Origin: Sutcliffiella horikoshii
GTDB taxonomy: Bacteria; Bacillota; Bacilli; Bacillales; Bacillaceae_I
Assembly: GCA_001636495.1 (NCBI GenBank)
Contig: KV440964.1
Span: 2,186,666-2,250,665 of the forward strand
Reading direction: 5' to 3'
DNA length: 64,000 nucleotides
The notes under the pieces were generated by a model. That model was not told the origin of the DNA. It was given only the letters and a program-made list of their open reading frames with translations, and ran no database searches. Shown piece after piece: positions 1 through 8,921 of this stretch. Made by a program: the position numbers and the translations under genes. Within the stretch, counting starts at the first letter, position 1, and each line of letters starts with the position of its first letter.

Positions 1-864
1 TCCAATTCCAGATTTTTTATTGATTAAATTATCGTTCAAAATTACACTGTATGCAGCCTTTGGCAACTCTTCCATTTCCACAATGTCTGATAAAATTCTT
101 TCAAACAGTTCATTATCCGGTTCTAAATTTTCTTCCTTCATGTAGAGGTAAATGGTAAAGGTGATACTGTTTGCTGTGTACATTTCAGATGTAAAAATAT
201 TCTTTATTTCATTAGCACTAACATTCGGATTTTCGAGATAGTGGTCTAGTAAAATATCAAACTCATCTCCGGTTGTATTCGTGTAATAAAATGGGGTAGC
301 ATAGCCTGCTGCGCTTACTCTTTTTAATGCCTCTTGCGTTCTACCTGTTATCGGTTCTGTCTTACTAAGTTCTTCTAAATATTTATCTAAAACTGCTATT
401 TCCTTGTCGAAAACCATTGCAAATAAGGCAGTCTTAATGGCATTCTCAACTTGGCCTTCTTGAGACCATACCTTATCTGTATGGATTTTCTTCTGACTTA
501 TATCGATAGGCACAATCGCAAAAGTATAAAAGTGGGGCTCGCCGATTGATTCAACATACACGCTGACACCACCAGAGGCACCAACCATGTTATGTACAAT
601 TACTTCTGTTTTGTATTTTTCCAAGAAAAACTTCTCCACAGCCTCTGTGATTTCTTCCTTATTTTCTTGAGCTATTTTATCCGTTTTGTTTCCATCTCTA
701 AGAGTATAACCTTCACCAGTATAGTCCTGCACACTAACTAATCTATCATCTTTATTGTTGTGTTCTGCCTTAGCACTATCAGGTTGACCATTTTCTGATT
801 GTAGATTGCTGCATCCAGCTAAGAATAGGAAGAATGCTAAACATATTATAAAAACTCTTTCCAT
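1..864 (-). CDS. DUF1672 lipoprotein, TilA-like (3' end outside window)
   Basis: This open frame starts at ATG 864 behind GGAGGT and has no stop before the window edge, so at least 288 residues are present and only the last few are missing. The N-terminus is a lipoprotein signal (MERVFIICLAFFLFLAGC, lipid-modified Cys18). The body shares the EVIVHNMVGA, GEPHF, VWSQEGQVENA and AGYxTPFYY blocks with its two neighbours and matches DUF1672. In Staphylococcus, DUF1672 lipoproteins next to the type VII lipase TslA act as immunity proteins on the outer face of the membrane (as I recall the family). It is the third gene of a minus-strand run. The immunity role is inferred from context. Confidence 0.85.
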   Translation of the reverse strand, partial: MERVFIICLAFFLFLAGCSNLQSENGQPDSAKAEHNNKDDRLVSVQDYTGEGYTLRDGNKTDKIAQENKEEITEAVEKFFLEKYKTEVIVHNMVGASGGVSVYVESIGEPHFYTFAIVPIDISQKKIHTDKVWSQEGQVENAIKTALFAMVFDKEIAVLDKYLEELSKTEPITGRTQEALKRVSAAGYATPFYYTNTTGDEFDILLDHYLENPNVSANEIKNIFTSEMYTANSITFTIYLYMKEENLEPDNELFERILSDIVEMEELPKAAYSVILNDNLINKKSGIG

Positions 865-959
865 GGGGTTTTAAACCTCCAGTCTCATAATTTCATTTAG
901 ATAGTACTTAATTTCATTTTTAAATTCTCTAGAATATGTCTCAGATAAATAGCGGCATA

Positions 960-1868
960 TTATTCCTTAATAATATCGTTAGGATAAGAATGCTCTATAG
1001 AGTTGTCTTTTGCTCCGATCGCTGTTGTTTTATTGATCCAATTATCATTTAAGATGATGTTATATGCTCCTCTAGGAATACCCTTCATCTCTTCAATGTC
1101 TGATACAATTTGGTTGAGTATCTTTTCGTCGGGTTCAACATTTTCTTCCATATATAAAGATATACTAAATAATATGGAATCAGGGGAGTAGGGGTTTTGT
1201 TCAATTAGGTCTTTCCATTCTGATATGGAAATCTCCTGATCATTCATATATTCTTCAAAGAGGAAGTCTAAGGAGTCACCCATTGTACTAGAGTAATAAA
1301 AAGGAGTACTATATCCTGTGGCCCGAACATTTCTTAAAGCTTCTTCGGTTATTCCAGTTATTGCATAATCTTTAACTATATCTAGTAGATACTTTTCAAG
1401 TTTGGAAAACTCCTCATGAAAAATCATGGCATATAGAGCGGTTTTAATTGCATTCTCCACCTGACCTTCTTGAGACCATACATTTTCACTAACTACTTTT
1501 TTCTGATCTACATCAATTGGAACAATGGCATACGTATAGAAGTGAGGTTCGCCAACTGACTCTACAAACACGGTAGCTCCATCAGCCGCACCAACCATGT
1601 TATGTACCATTACTTCTGTTTTGTATTTTTCCAAGAAAAACATCTCCACAGCTTTCGTGATTGCTTCTTTATTTTCTTGAGCTATTTTATCCGACTTGTT
1701 TCCATTCCTAAGAGTATAGCCTTCACCAGTATAGTCCTGCACACGAACCAAAGTATCGTCTACTTTGTTGTTTTCTCCTTGAGTAGCGTTGGTATTTTTA
1801 CCATTCTGCTGATTGCAACCAGATAATAGCAATAGAATACCTGCGAAAACCACCAATAACCTAACCAA
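960..1868 (-). CDS. DUF1672 lipoprotein, TilA-like
   Basis: A 302-residue lipoprotein with a TTG start at 1868 preceded by AGGAG at normal spacing. The signal peptide ends in the lipobox LLSGC (Cys18), and a charged Asn/Gln-rich linker follows. The core repeats the VHNMVGA, VFVESVGEPHF, VWSQEGQVENA and TPFYY blocks of the flanking copies. It sits immediately downstream of the lipase-like gene and upstream of another copy, so the three form a paralogous immunity-type set. A short hairpin (1917-1939) lies between it and the lipase gene. Membership of DUF1672 is clear; the immunity function is inference from the TslA/TilA arrangement. Confidence 0.87.
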   Translation of the reverse strand: MVRLLVVFAGILLLLSGCNQQNGKNTNATQGENNKVDDTLVRVQDYTGEGYTLRNGNKSDKIAQENKEAITKAVEMFFLEKYKTEVMVHNMVGAADGATVFVESVGEPHFYTYAIVPIDVDQKKVVSENVWSQEGQVENAIKTALYAMIFHEEFSKLEKYLLDIVKDYAITGITEEALRNVRATGYSTPFYYSSTMGDSLDFLFEEYMNDQEISISEWKDLIEQNPYSPDSILFSISLYMEENVEPDEKILNQIVSDIEEMKGIPRGAYNIILNDNWINKTTAIGAKDNSIEHSYPNDIIKE

Positions 1869-1916
1869 CGTAACAACTCCTATCTAAGATCATATTAATC
1901 TCTTGAAAACTAAAAA

Positions 1917-1939
1917 TACACGTATTACTTATACGTGTA
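1917..1939 (-). terminator. Hairpin after the lipase-like gene
   Basis: A perfect 9-bp inverted repeat (TACACGTAT / ATACGTGTA) with a 5-nt loop; read on the minus strand it is followed by ATTTTT. It probably gives partial termination between the toxin-like gene and the downstream lipoprotein gene. The stem is AT-rich, so it may be leaky. Confidence 0.5.
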
Positions 1940-1946
1940 CTTTAGT

Positions 1947-4040
1947 TTAAGAGATTGTTCCTCGTTCTACCTGTTCTTGTAGGATCCCCATGTTCTGTTT
2001 AACTTTTTCAGAAACTTCTACGAGTACATCGATACTGACGGCCTGCTGGTAGGAAAGCTGGTGGACAATATCTGTGAAGAGCAAATCCATTTCTTTAAGG
2101 ATCGCAATAGAAGCAAGGTTGTAAAGATGGACATTATAGAAATTGTCGTTACCGAAAATCGCACTATCCAAATAAGGTTTGAAATTTGTTAAAAGGGTAG
2201 GGTAGCCATGAATTAATTGGTTTAAGCCTTTGCGAATTCCTCTAAGTGTGGAAGTCAGTTCGTCGATTGGTTCTAAAGAGGTGTAAACTTTACTCTTTAC
2301 TTGATCATCGAAATCACTAAATATACTAATTAGATTGCCAACCAATGTTCCATTAAAGGCTAAGTTGGTTGCACCTTTGATAGAACTGCTAATTGTATCG
2401 AGAGAACCTTCAATGGCAAAGGTGAGTATATGCAATTTGCTCAGTAGGGGAATTAGCATGCTATGACTTACAGAAGAAAACCTTGAAAATGCTAAATCTA
2501 CATGGGCATCCTTAAGTTTCATTTTCATCAAAAGATAAGGAGACTGTTCAAGGGTGTAAGTATTTGTATGCTGCACTCCGTCAATACCAAGTATAGACCC
2601 TCCGTTATTACGGATAGCATGACCCAATGATTTATCCTTCTTATCGAAGGCTTCTGAAACATCTATGACCTGTTTTTTGAATTCACCTATATTTGTGAGT
2701 AGCTTCTCTCTGTTTCCATTCACGATACTGTAGTGGGCCCTAAGCTCACCGACTATGGCATCATACCAAGCTTCTTGGCCACCCTGGAAGAGTTCGGGAA
2801 TTAAGTCCATGACAATACCATGGAGAATGTTTGTTAACCCATCTACATCATCGCGAAGTTCGTTAAACTGTCGACGTGCTTCCGAGAAAACCGACTCGAC
2901 GCTAATATTCTTATTGAAAAGATGCTCAATAAGTTCAGAGGGAGGGGAATTCAGCACATAGTTCAGCGATTTGCATCGCACTTCGGCAAGGTCTAGCAAA
3001 ATAATGAGCCGATCAATTTCCGATTTAAGTCGATTCGAGATTGCTGTAATGTTACGAAATACAGGATCACCGACGAGGTTGTTGAATAAATCTTCAAACT
3101 GCTCCTGAAGAATTCTCATGCGCTGATACAAATTATTTCCTTCATATTCTACAATATCAACAGAGTTCCCCATATAACTGCTTGCAAGTTCCAACCTTTC
3201 CGTGACAACACTGCTTAGGGCATCAGCCAATACGACCAATTGCTCCTTATCAATCTCTATTCTTTCTGAATTTCCTCCATACAGTGGGTAACCAGTCCAA
3301 ATGCTAGTTACAATATGGGAGTCCGCATCAATATAAATCTTTCCATAACCGGGCTGTCCTTTAATACCGATCTCATAATATTGAGTGCCTTCATTATTAC
3401 GGAGATAACCCGTATGGTTGGTTCCTAACATCGCAAAATCAGGTATTCCATTGTAAATTTCATGACGATGGCCAGGGATTCTATCAAGATTGAGTGCCAT
3501 TAAAGTCTGGGTGAGGGCATCATAGGTGCTGAAATAGTTTGTTATGTTGTCATAAGATTTATTAGGGTCCAACATTCCTTCCGGTAGCAAGGCAGGGTTA
3601 AGTGTTACTGCATTAACCTCCGGGTTTTCAATTGCAACAGCAGCAACAAGGGCACCTCCTAGGGAGTTACCTGTGATGGAGGAGACGCCTCCACTACTAT
3701 TGAACTTTTTATTCATTTCTTCAAAATATAGTCGGGCTTCTTGTATTTGGCCAGGAGTCAAGTCGCTTAATAATTGTGCGTCAGTTTTTAAATCTTGAAC
3801 TTGTGCTGCATTTGTTCCTACATATATAACCGTGATTTCTTCAGTAACATCGTTATAAACAGTTAATGCATCTAATCCATGTTTTTGATTATATCTAGTA
3901 TCAAGTACAGTAAAATCCACACCATTTACTTTAAGAGTATCATCTCTCATATACTCCAGATACGCATGATAACCTGCTAATTCTACTAAAATACCATCAT
4001 TAGTCGAGGAAGGGATCTTCGTTGGGGTAGTGGTACTCAT
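1947..4040 (-). CDS. TslA-like lipase toxin with N-terminal lipase and helical C-terminus
   Basis: A 697-residue protein with no signal peptide; ATG 4040 has GGAGTGAGG upstream. Residues ~15-230 look like an alpha/beta-hydrolase lipase: the nucleophile elbow GNSLGG puts Ser126 at the active site, with Asp174 and His191/193/209 as candidate triad partners. Residues ~260-697 are almost entirely long amphipathic helices, as in LXG-type type VII secretion domains, but placed at the C-terminus. This reversed order is that of Staphylococcus aureus TslA, a phospholipase neutralised by DUF1672 lipoproteins, and DUF1672 genes flank this gene on both sides. Small helical partners of the TlaA/TlaB kind are not seen beside it. 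Secretion and toxicity are inferred. Confidence 0.75.
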   Translation of the reverse strand: MSTTTPTKIPSSTNDGILVELAGYHAYLEYMRDDTLKVNGVDFTVLDTRYNQKHGLDALTVYNDVTEEITVIYVGTNAAQVQDLKTDAQLLSDLTPGQIQEARLYFEEMNKKFNSSGGVSSITGNSLGGALVAAVAIENPEVNAVTLNPALLPEGMLDPNKSYDNITNYFSTYDALTQTLMALNLDRIPGHRHEIYNGIPDFAMLGTNHTGYLRNNEGTQYYEIGIKGQPGYGKIYIDADSHIVTSIWTGYPLYGGNSERIEIDKEQLVVLADALSSVVTERLELASSYMGNSVDIVEYEGNNLYQRMRILQEQFEDLFNNLVGDPVFRNITAISNRLKSEIDRLIILLDLAEVRCKSLNYVLNSPPSELIEHLFNKNISVESVFSEARRQFNELRDDVDGLTNILHGIVMDLIPELFQGGQEAWYDAIVGELRAHYSIVNGNREKLLTNIGEFKKQVIDVSEAFDKKDKSLGHAIRNNGGSILGIDGVQHTNTYTLEQSPYLLMKMKLKDAHVDLAFSRFSSVSHSMLIPLLSKLHILTFAIEGSLDTISSSIKGATNLAFNGTLVGNLISIFSDFDDQVKSKVYTSLEPIDELTSTLRGIRKGLNQLIHGYPTLLTNFKPYLDSAIFGNDNFYNVHLYNLASIAILKEMDLLFTDIVHQLSYQQAVSIDVLVEVSEKVKQNMGILQEQVERGTIS

Positions 4041-4052
4041 ATCCTCACTCCT

Positions 4053-4988
4053 TTATTCCTTGATAATATAATCTGGAAAAGACCGTTCTAAAGTGTTTGA
4101 TTTAGGTCCGATTGCTGATTTTTTATCTATCCTATTATCATTTAAAAGAACCGTATAAGATGCTTTTGGTAAACCTTCCATTGCTTCTAAATCGGCAACA
4201 ATAGAATCAAAGATTTCTTGACTAGGTTCTACATTAGCTTCTTCCATATACAAATCAAGAGTGAAAATAATCTTATCAGCGGAATAACTTTCCTTATTAA
4301 AAATTTCCTTTAACTCCTCTGAAGTAACGGATGGGTTGCTTAAATAACTTTCCAAAAGAGAATCAAACTCATGCCCTTTTGTATTGGTGTAATAATAAGG
4401 AGTACTATATCCACCTGCTCGAACGCTTTCTAAAGCTTCCTCGGTGATTCCTACAATAGGGTATTCTTCTATTTTCGAACTGATAAAATCATTTAGCTTG
4501 TTAATTTCCTCTTCAAAAACCATTGCAAACAGTCCAGAGTGCATAGCATTTTCTACTTGGCCTTCCTGAGACCATACACTATCCGTCCTTATCTTTTTTT
4601 CTTTAACATCAATGGGGATAATTGCAAAAGTATGAAAATGCGGTTCTCCAACTGACTCAACAAATACGGTTGCCCCATCTACTGCACCGACCATATTATG
4701 TACGATTACTTCAGTTTTGTATTGATCTTGAAAATACTTAACGACAGCTTCTTCTATTTCTTCCTTATTTTCCTTTGCGATTTTTCCTGTTTGCTCACCG
4801 TTATTAAGTTCGTATTCCTCACCTTTATAACTTTGCACACTTACAAAAATGTCTTTTTCGTGTTGTTCTTGCGTGATGCTTCCCGCATTATTACTGTTTT
4901 CTGATCCTAAATTGCTCATATCACTACACCCGCCTAATATTATTAAAAGTCCTATGCTCCCAATAATTAATCTCTTATTTACTCTCAT
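4053..4988 (-). CDS. DUF1672 lipoprotein, TilA-like, first gene of the locus
   Basis: A 311-residue lipoprotein. ATG 4988 is chosen over an upstream in-frame ATG at 5015 because GGGAGGA lies 6 nt before it and the protein then begins with a normal signal (MRVNKRLIIGSIGLLIILGGC, Cys21). The conserved DUF1672 blocks seen in the two downstream copies are present and the C-terminus is FPDYIIKE. It ends 12 bp before the lipase-like gene and is probably co-transcribed with it, as expected for an immunity gene made before its toxin. Function is inferred from family and context. Confidence 0.87.
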   Translation of the reverse strand: MRVNKRLIIGSIGLLIILGGCSDMSNLGSENSNNAGSITQEQHEKDIFVSVQSYKGEEYELNNGEQTGKIAKENKEEIEEAVVKYFQDQYKTEVIVHNMVGAVDGATVFVESVGEPHFHTFAIIPIDVKEKKIRTDSVWSQEGQVENAMHSGLFAMVFEEEINKLNDFISSKIEEYPIVGITEEALESVRAGGYSTPYYYTNTKGHEFDSLLESYLSNPSVTSEELKEIFNKESYSADKIIFTLDLYMEEANVEPSQEIFDSIVADLEAMEGLPKASYTVLLNDNRIDKKSAIGPKSNTLERSFPDYIIKE

Positions 4989-5216
4989 ATTTGTCCTCCC
5001 TAATGGTGGTTTCACTACTACTAATAATAATGGAAAGGTAATCTGATTAATACATAATAAGGTTAGTGTTTGCCTAATAAATGTAAAAAGGGAATTTAGT
5101 AGGGGTTCCTTGTGACTATTTTATTTTATAGGTACTGAAAGTTGTAATTAATACTATTAGAAAGTCCTGCTGTTTGTAAAAATACCCCAATTACCAAATG
5201 TTAATCTACTATTTTA

Positions 5217-5255
5217 TCAATTTTTTACAATATAATCGGGAAAAGACCGTTTCCC
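5217..5255 (-). pseudogene. Vestigial 3' end of a fourth DUF1672 gene
   Basis: Reading minus from 5255 gives GKRSFPDYIVKN then TGA, closely matching the C-terminus ERSFPDYIIKE of the neighbouring gene at 4053. The DNA match continues only for about 35 bp and there is no open frame upstream. It looks like a remnant of a deleted or recombined paralogue. Confidence 0.6.
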
Positions 5256-5286
5256 ACTTCCCAACAATTATATAATAGGTTAGTAA

Positions 5287-5326
5287 CTTAAGAAATTCTT
5301 AAGAAAATACTTCAATAATACTTAAG
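5287..5326. promoter_or_regulatory. Candidate response-regulator boxes upstream of the two-component operon
   Basis: CTTAAG occurs three times, at 5287, 5298 and 5321, the first two spaced one helical turn apart (11 bp) and the third about two turns on (23 bp). TATGAT at 5336-5341 could be the -10. OmpR/PhoB-type regulators bind such direct repeats near -35, so autoregulation is plausible. The rest of 5016-5377 shows no gene apart from the DUF1672 remnant. Confidence 0.4.
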
Positions 5327-5383
5327 ATTTACCATATATGATGTGTACATAGAGAAAGAATAGTAAGTGGGAGAAGGTTGAAG

Positions 5384-6076
5384 ATGGCGAACTATACGGT
5401 GTTGGTAGTGGATGATGAGAAAGAAATAAGAGATGCGATCGAAATTTATTTAAAAAATGAAGGTGTTAAGGTCTTAAAAGCTCAAGATGGGGTGGAAGCG
5501 TTAGAAATGCTTCATGAAAATGAAGTGCATCTCATTTTACTAGATGTGATGATGCCAAGGCTTGATGGTATTTCTGCAACTCACAGGATTCGTGAAGAGA
5601 AGAACATCCCAATCATCATTTTAAGCGCAAAAAGTGAGGATACCGATAAAATCCTTGGGCTGCAGGTAGGAGCGGATGATTATGTAACAAAGCCGTTTAA
5701 TCCGATGGAACTTGTCGCGAGAGTGAAATCACAGCTCAGGAGGTATGTCACACTTGGAACGTTTGAAGGAATCAAGAAAGTCATTGATTTGAATGGATTG
5801 ACCATTGATAAAGAATTGAAAGAAGTTACAGTTCAAGGAGATCCGGTCAAGTTGACTCCGATTGAATATAAAATAGTGGAGCTATTGATGACCAATGCGG
5901 GACGGGTATTTTCCATCAATGATATATACGAGCGGGTATGGAAAGAGCCTGGCTACAATGCGGAAAATACAGTAGCGGTACATATTAGGAAAATTAGAGA
6001 AAAGATAGAGATAGATCCGAAAAATCCAAGATATTTAAAGGTGGTATGGGGGATTGGGTACAAGATGGAGAAATAG
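5384..6076 (+). CDS. OmpR/PhoB-family response regulator
   Basis: A 230-residue response regulator. ATG 5384 (MANYTVLVVDD) is preferred over TTG 5378 because GGGAGAAGG ends 6 nt before it. The receiver domain (1-~120) shows the acidic pair DD near residue 10, the phospho-acceptor Asp in LLLDVMMPRLDG and the KPF lysine. The C-terminal winged helix (~135-230) ends in HIRKIREKIE..RYLKVVWGIGYKME, typical of the OmpR class. It overlaps the kinase gene downstream by 23 bp, so the two form a pair. The signal sensed cannot be told from sequence. Confidence 0.93.
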   Translation: MANYTVLVVDDEKEIRDAIEIYLKNEGVKVLKAQDGVEALEMLHENEVHLILLDVMMPRLDGISATHRIREEKNIPIIILSAKSEDTDKILGLQVGADDYVTKPFNPMELVARVKSQLRRYVTLGTFEGIKKVIDLNGLTIDKELKEVTVQGDPVKLTPIEYKIVELLMTNAGRVFSINDIYERVWKEPGYNAENTVAVHIRKIREKIEIDPKNPRYLKVVWGIGYKMEK

Positions 6077-8297
6077 AATTATAGCTTTTTTAATGGCACT
6101 AGTTTTTGTTTGTGCGTTAAGTGGAAGCTTTTATTTTATCAATAACTTAGAACGATTTGAACAGAAAAATTATTTTGAAACAGATGAGTTCCATAGTGAG
6201 CTTGGCGAATATGCCAACGCTTTAATTAGAAGCGAACAACTTGGAACTGTGTCAGTAGAAAGTGTAAAAGAAAAAATTACCGTTACCATGGAAGAAATAG
6301 AAGAACATCGATATGAGTACGGTTCATTGGACGCCCAGCTAGATAACATCCGCTATCAATATGAAGAAAGAATTCAACTAGCAGAAAACGGGGAATCTAG
6401 TGAGAATCCAGAGGAGGTAATAGCTGAAAGAGATGCAAAATTAGAGGATATTCGAAAAAATTTCTCAAGTGATGAGCATGTAGAGAAGAAAATAAGAGCA
6501 GAAAAGGAAAAATTAGTGGATGATTACTTTGATGATGAGAGTAACTTCCCTCCTGTTTCATCTCTATTAAGCGATGAGATCTTATACTTTTTTGAACAAA
6601 ACGGAGAAATTTATACCAACACAGATGCCCAATTTGGTTCAAAAGAACAATTATTCAGTGAAAACAACATGCAATATGTTACTAATTACACGATACATGG
6701 AGATAGGTATTTTCATTCATACAATTGGCCCTATGAGGATTGGTTGTACCAAGCACTGACGGATGTAAGAGGTGATTTTAATGGGAAGATTGGTGTGCCA
6801 TCAGAACTTGCTTCCGATAGCCTATTGATGACTCTTAAAACTAGTTATGAAGAGAATAGGACTTGGTTTTGGAGACTTGGGATAAGTTCACTGATTGTAT
6901 TATTATTATGGTTTGTCACCATGTTGAAAATTATTTCTCTGCCATTACAAGCGGCCAAGTGGCAAAACCTATATGAAATAATTCCGGTTGACCTTAGGAT
7001 TGCAGCGGTGGGAGTCTCTACTTTTTTATTATTATTCAGTCTAATGTGGATGCATGATTGTATCAATCAATTGACGTACAGCTTTTCTACTGTATGGGCT
7101 ACTGAATTTGTAATTAGTACACTTGCCTCAGCGTGCTTAAGTTTACTGACCTACTACCAAATAAGATATTGGATAGCAGGGATGCGGCATTTGTCTGATT
7201 TTAAACAAGAGTGGACAAAAAGTGTGGCTTTAAGAGTACTAAGATATTGTAAAAAAATTCATCAACATCTCTTCCGTATCGTTAAAGATGCATTTATAAA
7301 TACAGCCACAGGTATCCAAGCTTTCCTTCTTCTCGGAGTTGTTTTTGGATTAGGCTTTGGAGCTATTATGGTTTTTATCGATTTCTTTTTCTTTCTATTA
7401 TATTTCTTTTTTGTCATTTTTGTCGGTGGACCAACAGTAGTTCTTGTAATAAAAAGTATCGGTTATTTTAATAAAATATCGATTAAAACAGAGGAAATGG
7501 CATCAGGTAAACTAGGGGAGCCAATAGAAGTAAAGGGGAATTCCGTCCTTTCTAAAATGGCAGCAAACCTAAATGTATTGAATCAAGGGGTAAAGGTGTC
7601 TTTAAACGAGCAGGCAAAAAGTGAGCGCTTGAAAACAGAGTTGATTACAAATGTCAGCCATGACCTTCGAACACCGTTGACCTCCATCATCACTTACACG
7701 GAGCTACTAAAGAAGACAGACCTAACTGCTGAGGACCGGGTTGCGTACCTGGAGATAATTGATAGAAAGTCACAACGTTTAAAGGGATTGATTGAGGATT
7801 TATTTGAAGTATCAAAAATGGCAAGCGGGAATATAGAGCTTGCGAAAGAGAGAGTGGATCTTAATCAGCTTCTACAACAGGCACTGGCCGAATATGATAG
7901 TTCATTGAAGGAATCAAATTTGCAATTTCGTGTTGTAAATACTGATAAACCTCTATATGCCATGGTTGATGGACAGAAAATGTGGCGTGTATTTGATAAT
8001 TTAATAGGGAACATCGTTAAATACTCTTTGGAAAATTCACGTGTTTATATCCATGTACAACAGTTTGAAAACAAAGCAAAAATCACATTTAAGAATGTTT
8101 CAAAATATGAATTGAATGGCCAGAGTGAAGAATTATATGAGCGCTTTAAAAGAGGAGACACCTCTAGGCATACAGAAGGGTCAGGCCTTGGGCTTGCCAT
8201 TGCAAAATCCATCATCGACCTTCATGAGGGCAGTTTGGATATTGAAACAGACGGTGATCTTTTTAAAGTGAATATTTGTATGAGAGTGGTGGAGTAA
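6054..8297 (+). CDS. Membrane histidine kinase with large extracellular and multi-helix sensor region
   Basis: A 747-residue sensor kinase starting at TTG 6054 inside the end of the regulator gene (translational coupling). One TM helix at ~9-29 precedes a charged extracellular segment (~30-265). Five more hydrophobic helices follow (~272-292, 312-332, 345-366, 419-438, 440-465), then a HAMP-like linker. The catalytic core has the H-box VSHDLRTPLTS with phospho-acceptor His536, the N-box DNLIGNIVKYS and the G-box GSGLGLAIAKS. The unusually long membrane section sets it apart from simple two-TM kinases. It is followed without a gap by an ECF sigma factor gene. Confidence 0.92.
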   Translation: MGTRWRNRIIAFLMALVFVCALSGSFYFINNLERFEQKNYFETDEFHSELGEYANALIRSEQLGTVSVESVKEKITVTMEEIEEHRYEYGSLDAQLDNIRYQYEERIQLAENGESSENPEEVIAERDAKLEDIRKNFSSDEHVEKKIRAEKEKLVDDYFDDESNFPPVSSLLSDEILYFFEQNGEIYTNTDAQFGSKEQLFSENNMQYVTNYTIHGDRYFHSYNWPYEDWLYQALTDVRGDFNGKIGVPSELASDSLLMTLKTSYEENRTWFWRLGISSLIVLLLWFVTMLKIISLPLQAAKWQNLYEIIPVDLRIAAVGVSTFLLLFSLMWMHDCINQLTYSFSTVWATEFVISTLASACLSLLTYYQIRYWIAGMRHLSDFKQEWTKSVALRVLRYCKKIHQHLFRIVKDAFINTATGIQAFLLLGVVFGLGFGAIMVFIDFFFFLLYFFFVIFVGGPTVVLVIKSIGYFNKISIKTEEMASGKLGEPIEVKGNSVLSKMAANLNVLNQGVKVSLNEQAKSERLKTELITNVSHDLRTPLTSIITYTELLKKTDLTAEDRVAYLEIIDRKSQRLKGLIEDLFEVSKMASGNIELAKERVDLNQLLQQALAEYDSSLKESNLQFRVVNTDKPLYAMVDGQKMWRVFDNLIGNIVKYSLENSRVYIHVQQFENKAKITFKNVSKYELNGQSEELYERFKRGDTSRHTEGSGLGLAIAKSIIDLHEGSLDIETDGDLFKVNICMRVVE

Positions 8298-8804
8298 GTG
8301 GATTTTTCAAACTTATACAAGTTTTATTACGAAAGAGTATTTCATGCGAGCCTTGCCATTATCCGCGACCCACAGTTGGCTGAAGACAATGTACAGGAAA
8401 CTTTCCTGAAAGCATTTAAAAAGTTGGACAGCTTGCATGAGATTGAAAAGGTCGGTGCCTGGCTTTGCGTGATTGCAACCAGAACGGCTATTGATTTTGT
8501 CAGACGAGAGAGAAAAAGCAGAGGATGTTCAATGGAGTTAGAAATGTTAGATGGTCTTGGTAAGGTAGGAGCTCAAAATGTAGAGGCAGAAGTAGAAATG
8601 AATCTGTTAAAGGAGCTTTTTAGTGAAAAAATGGAAGACTTCACAACAGAAGATAAGAATCTACTTGTACTTAAAGTGGAAAGAGGATTAAAGGAGCGGG
8701 AAATTGCTACGGCTTTGCAAATGAATCCAGCTACAGTGAAGTCAAAGATTCATCGGGCCAGAAGGAAGCTAAAAGAACGCATGGCTGTAGAGTTGAGTGC
8801 GTAG
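8298..8804 (+). CDS. ECF-type sigma-70 factor
   Basis: A 168-residue sigma factor beginning at GTG 8298, the base after the kinase stop. Region 2 is seen in IIRDPQLAEDNVQETFLKAFKKL and region 4 in LKEREIATALQMNPATVKSKIHRARRKLKE. Length and the lack of regions 1 and 3 fit the ECF group. No anti-sigma gene follows: a terminator comes next. Control may therefore run through the upstream two-component pair, which is an inference from the three-gene operon. Confidence 0.9.
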   Translation: MDFSNLYKFYYERVFHASLAIIRDPQLAEDNVQETFLKAFKKLDSLHEIEKVGAWLCVIATRTAIDFVRRERKSRGCSMELEMLDGLGKVGAQNVEAEVEMNLLKELFSEKMEDFTTEDKNLLVLKVERGLKEREIATALQMNPATVKSKIHRARRKLKERMAVELSA

Positions 8805-8812
8805 TATTGTAT

Positions 8813-8854
8813 AGTGCAGGAATCACTTTATAAAAGGGACCCCTGCACTTTTTT
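8813..8854 (+). terminator. Terminator of the RR-HK-sigma operon
   Basis: AGTGCAGG pairs with CCTGCACT around a 20-nt loop and is followed by a run of six T. It lies 9 bp after the sigma factor stop. Confidence 0.75.
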
Positions 8855-8921
8855 GAATTTAAATTTTTTGCTAGAGAAGTAATAACGGGGACAAACTCCA
8901 TAGGGTTAAATTCAGGTGAAT

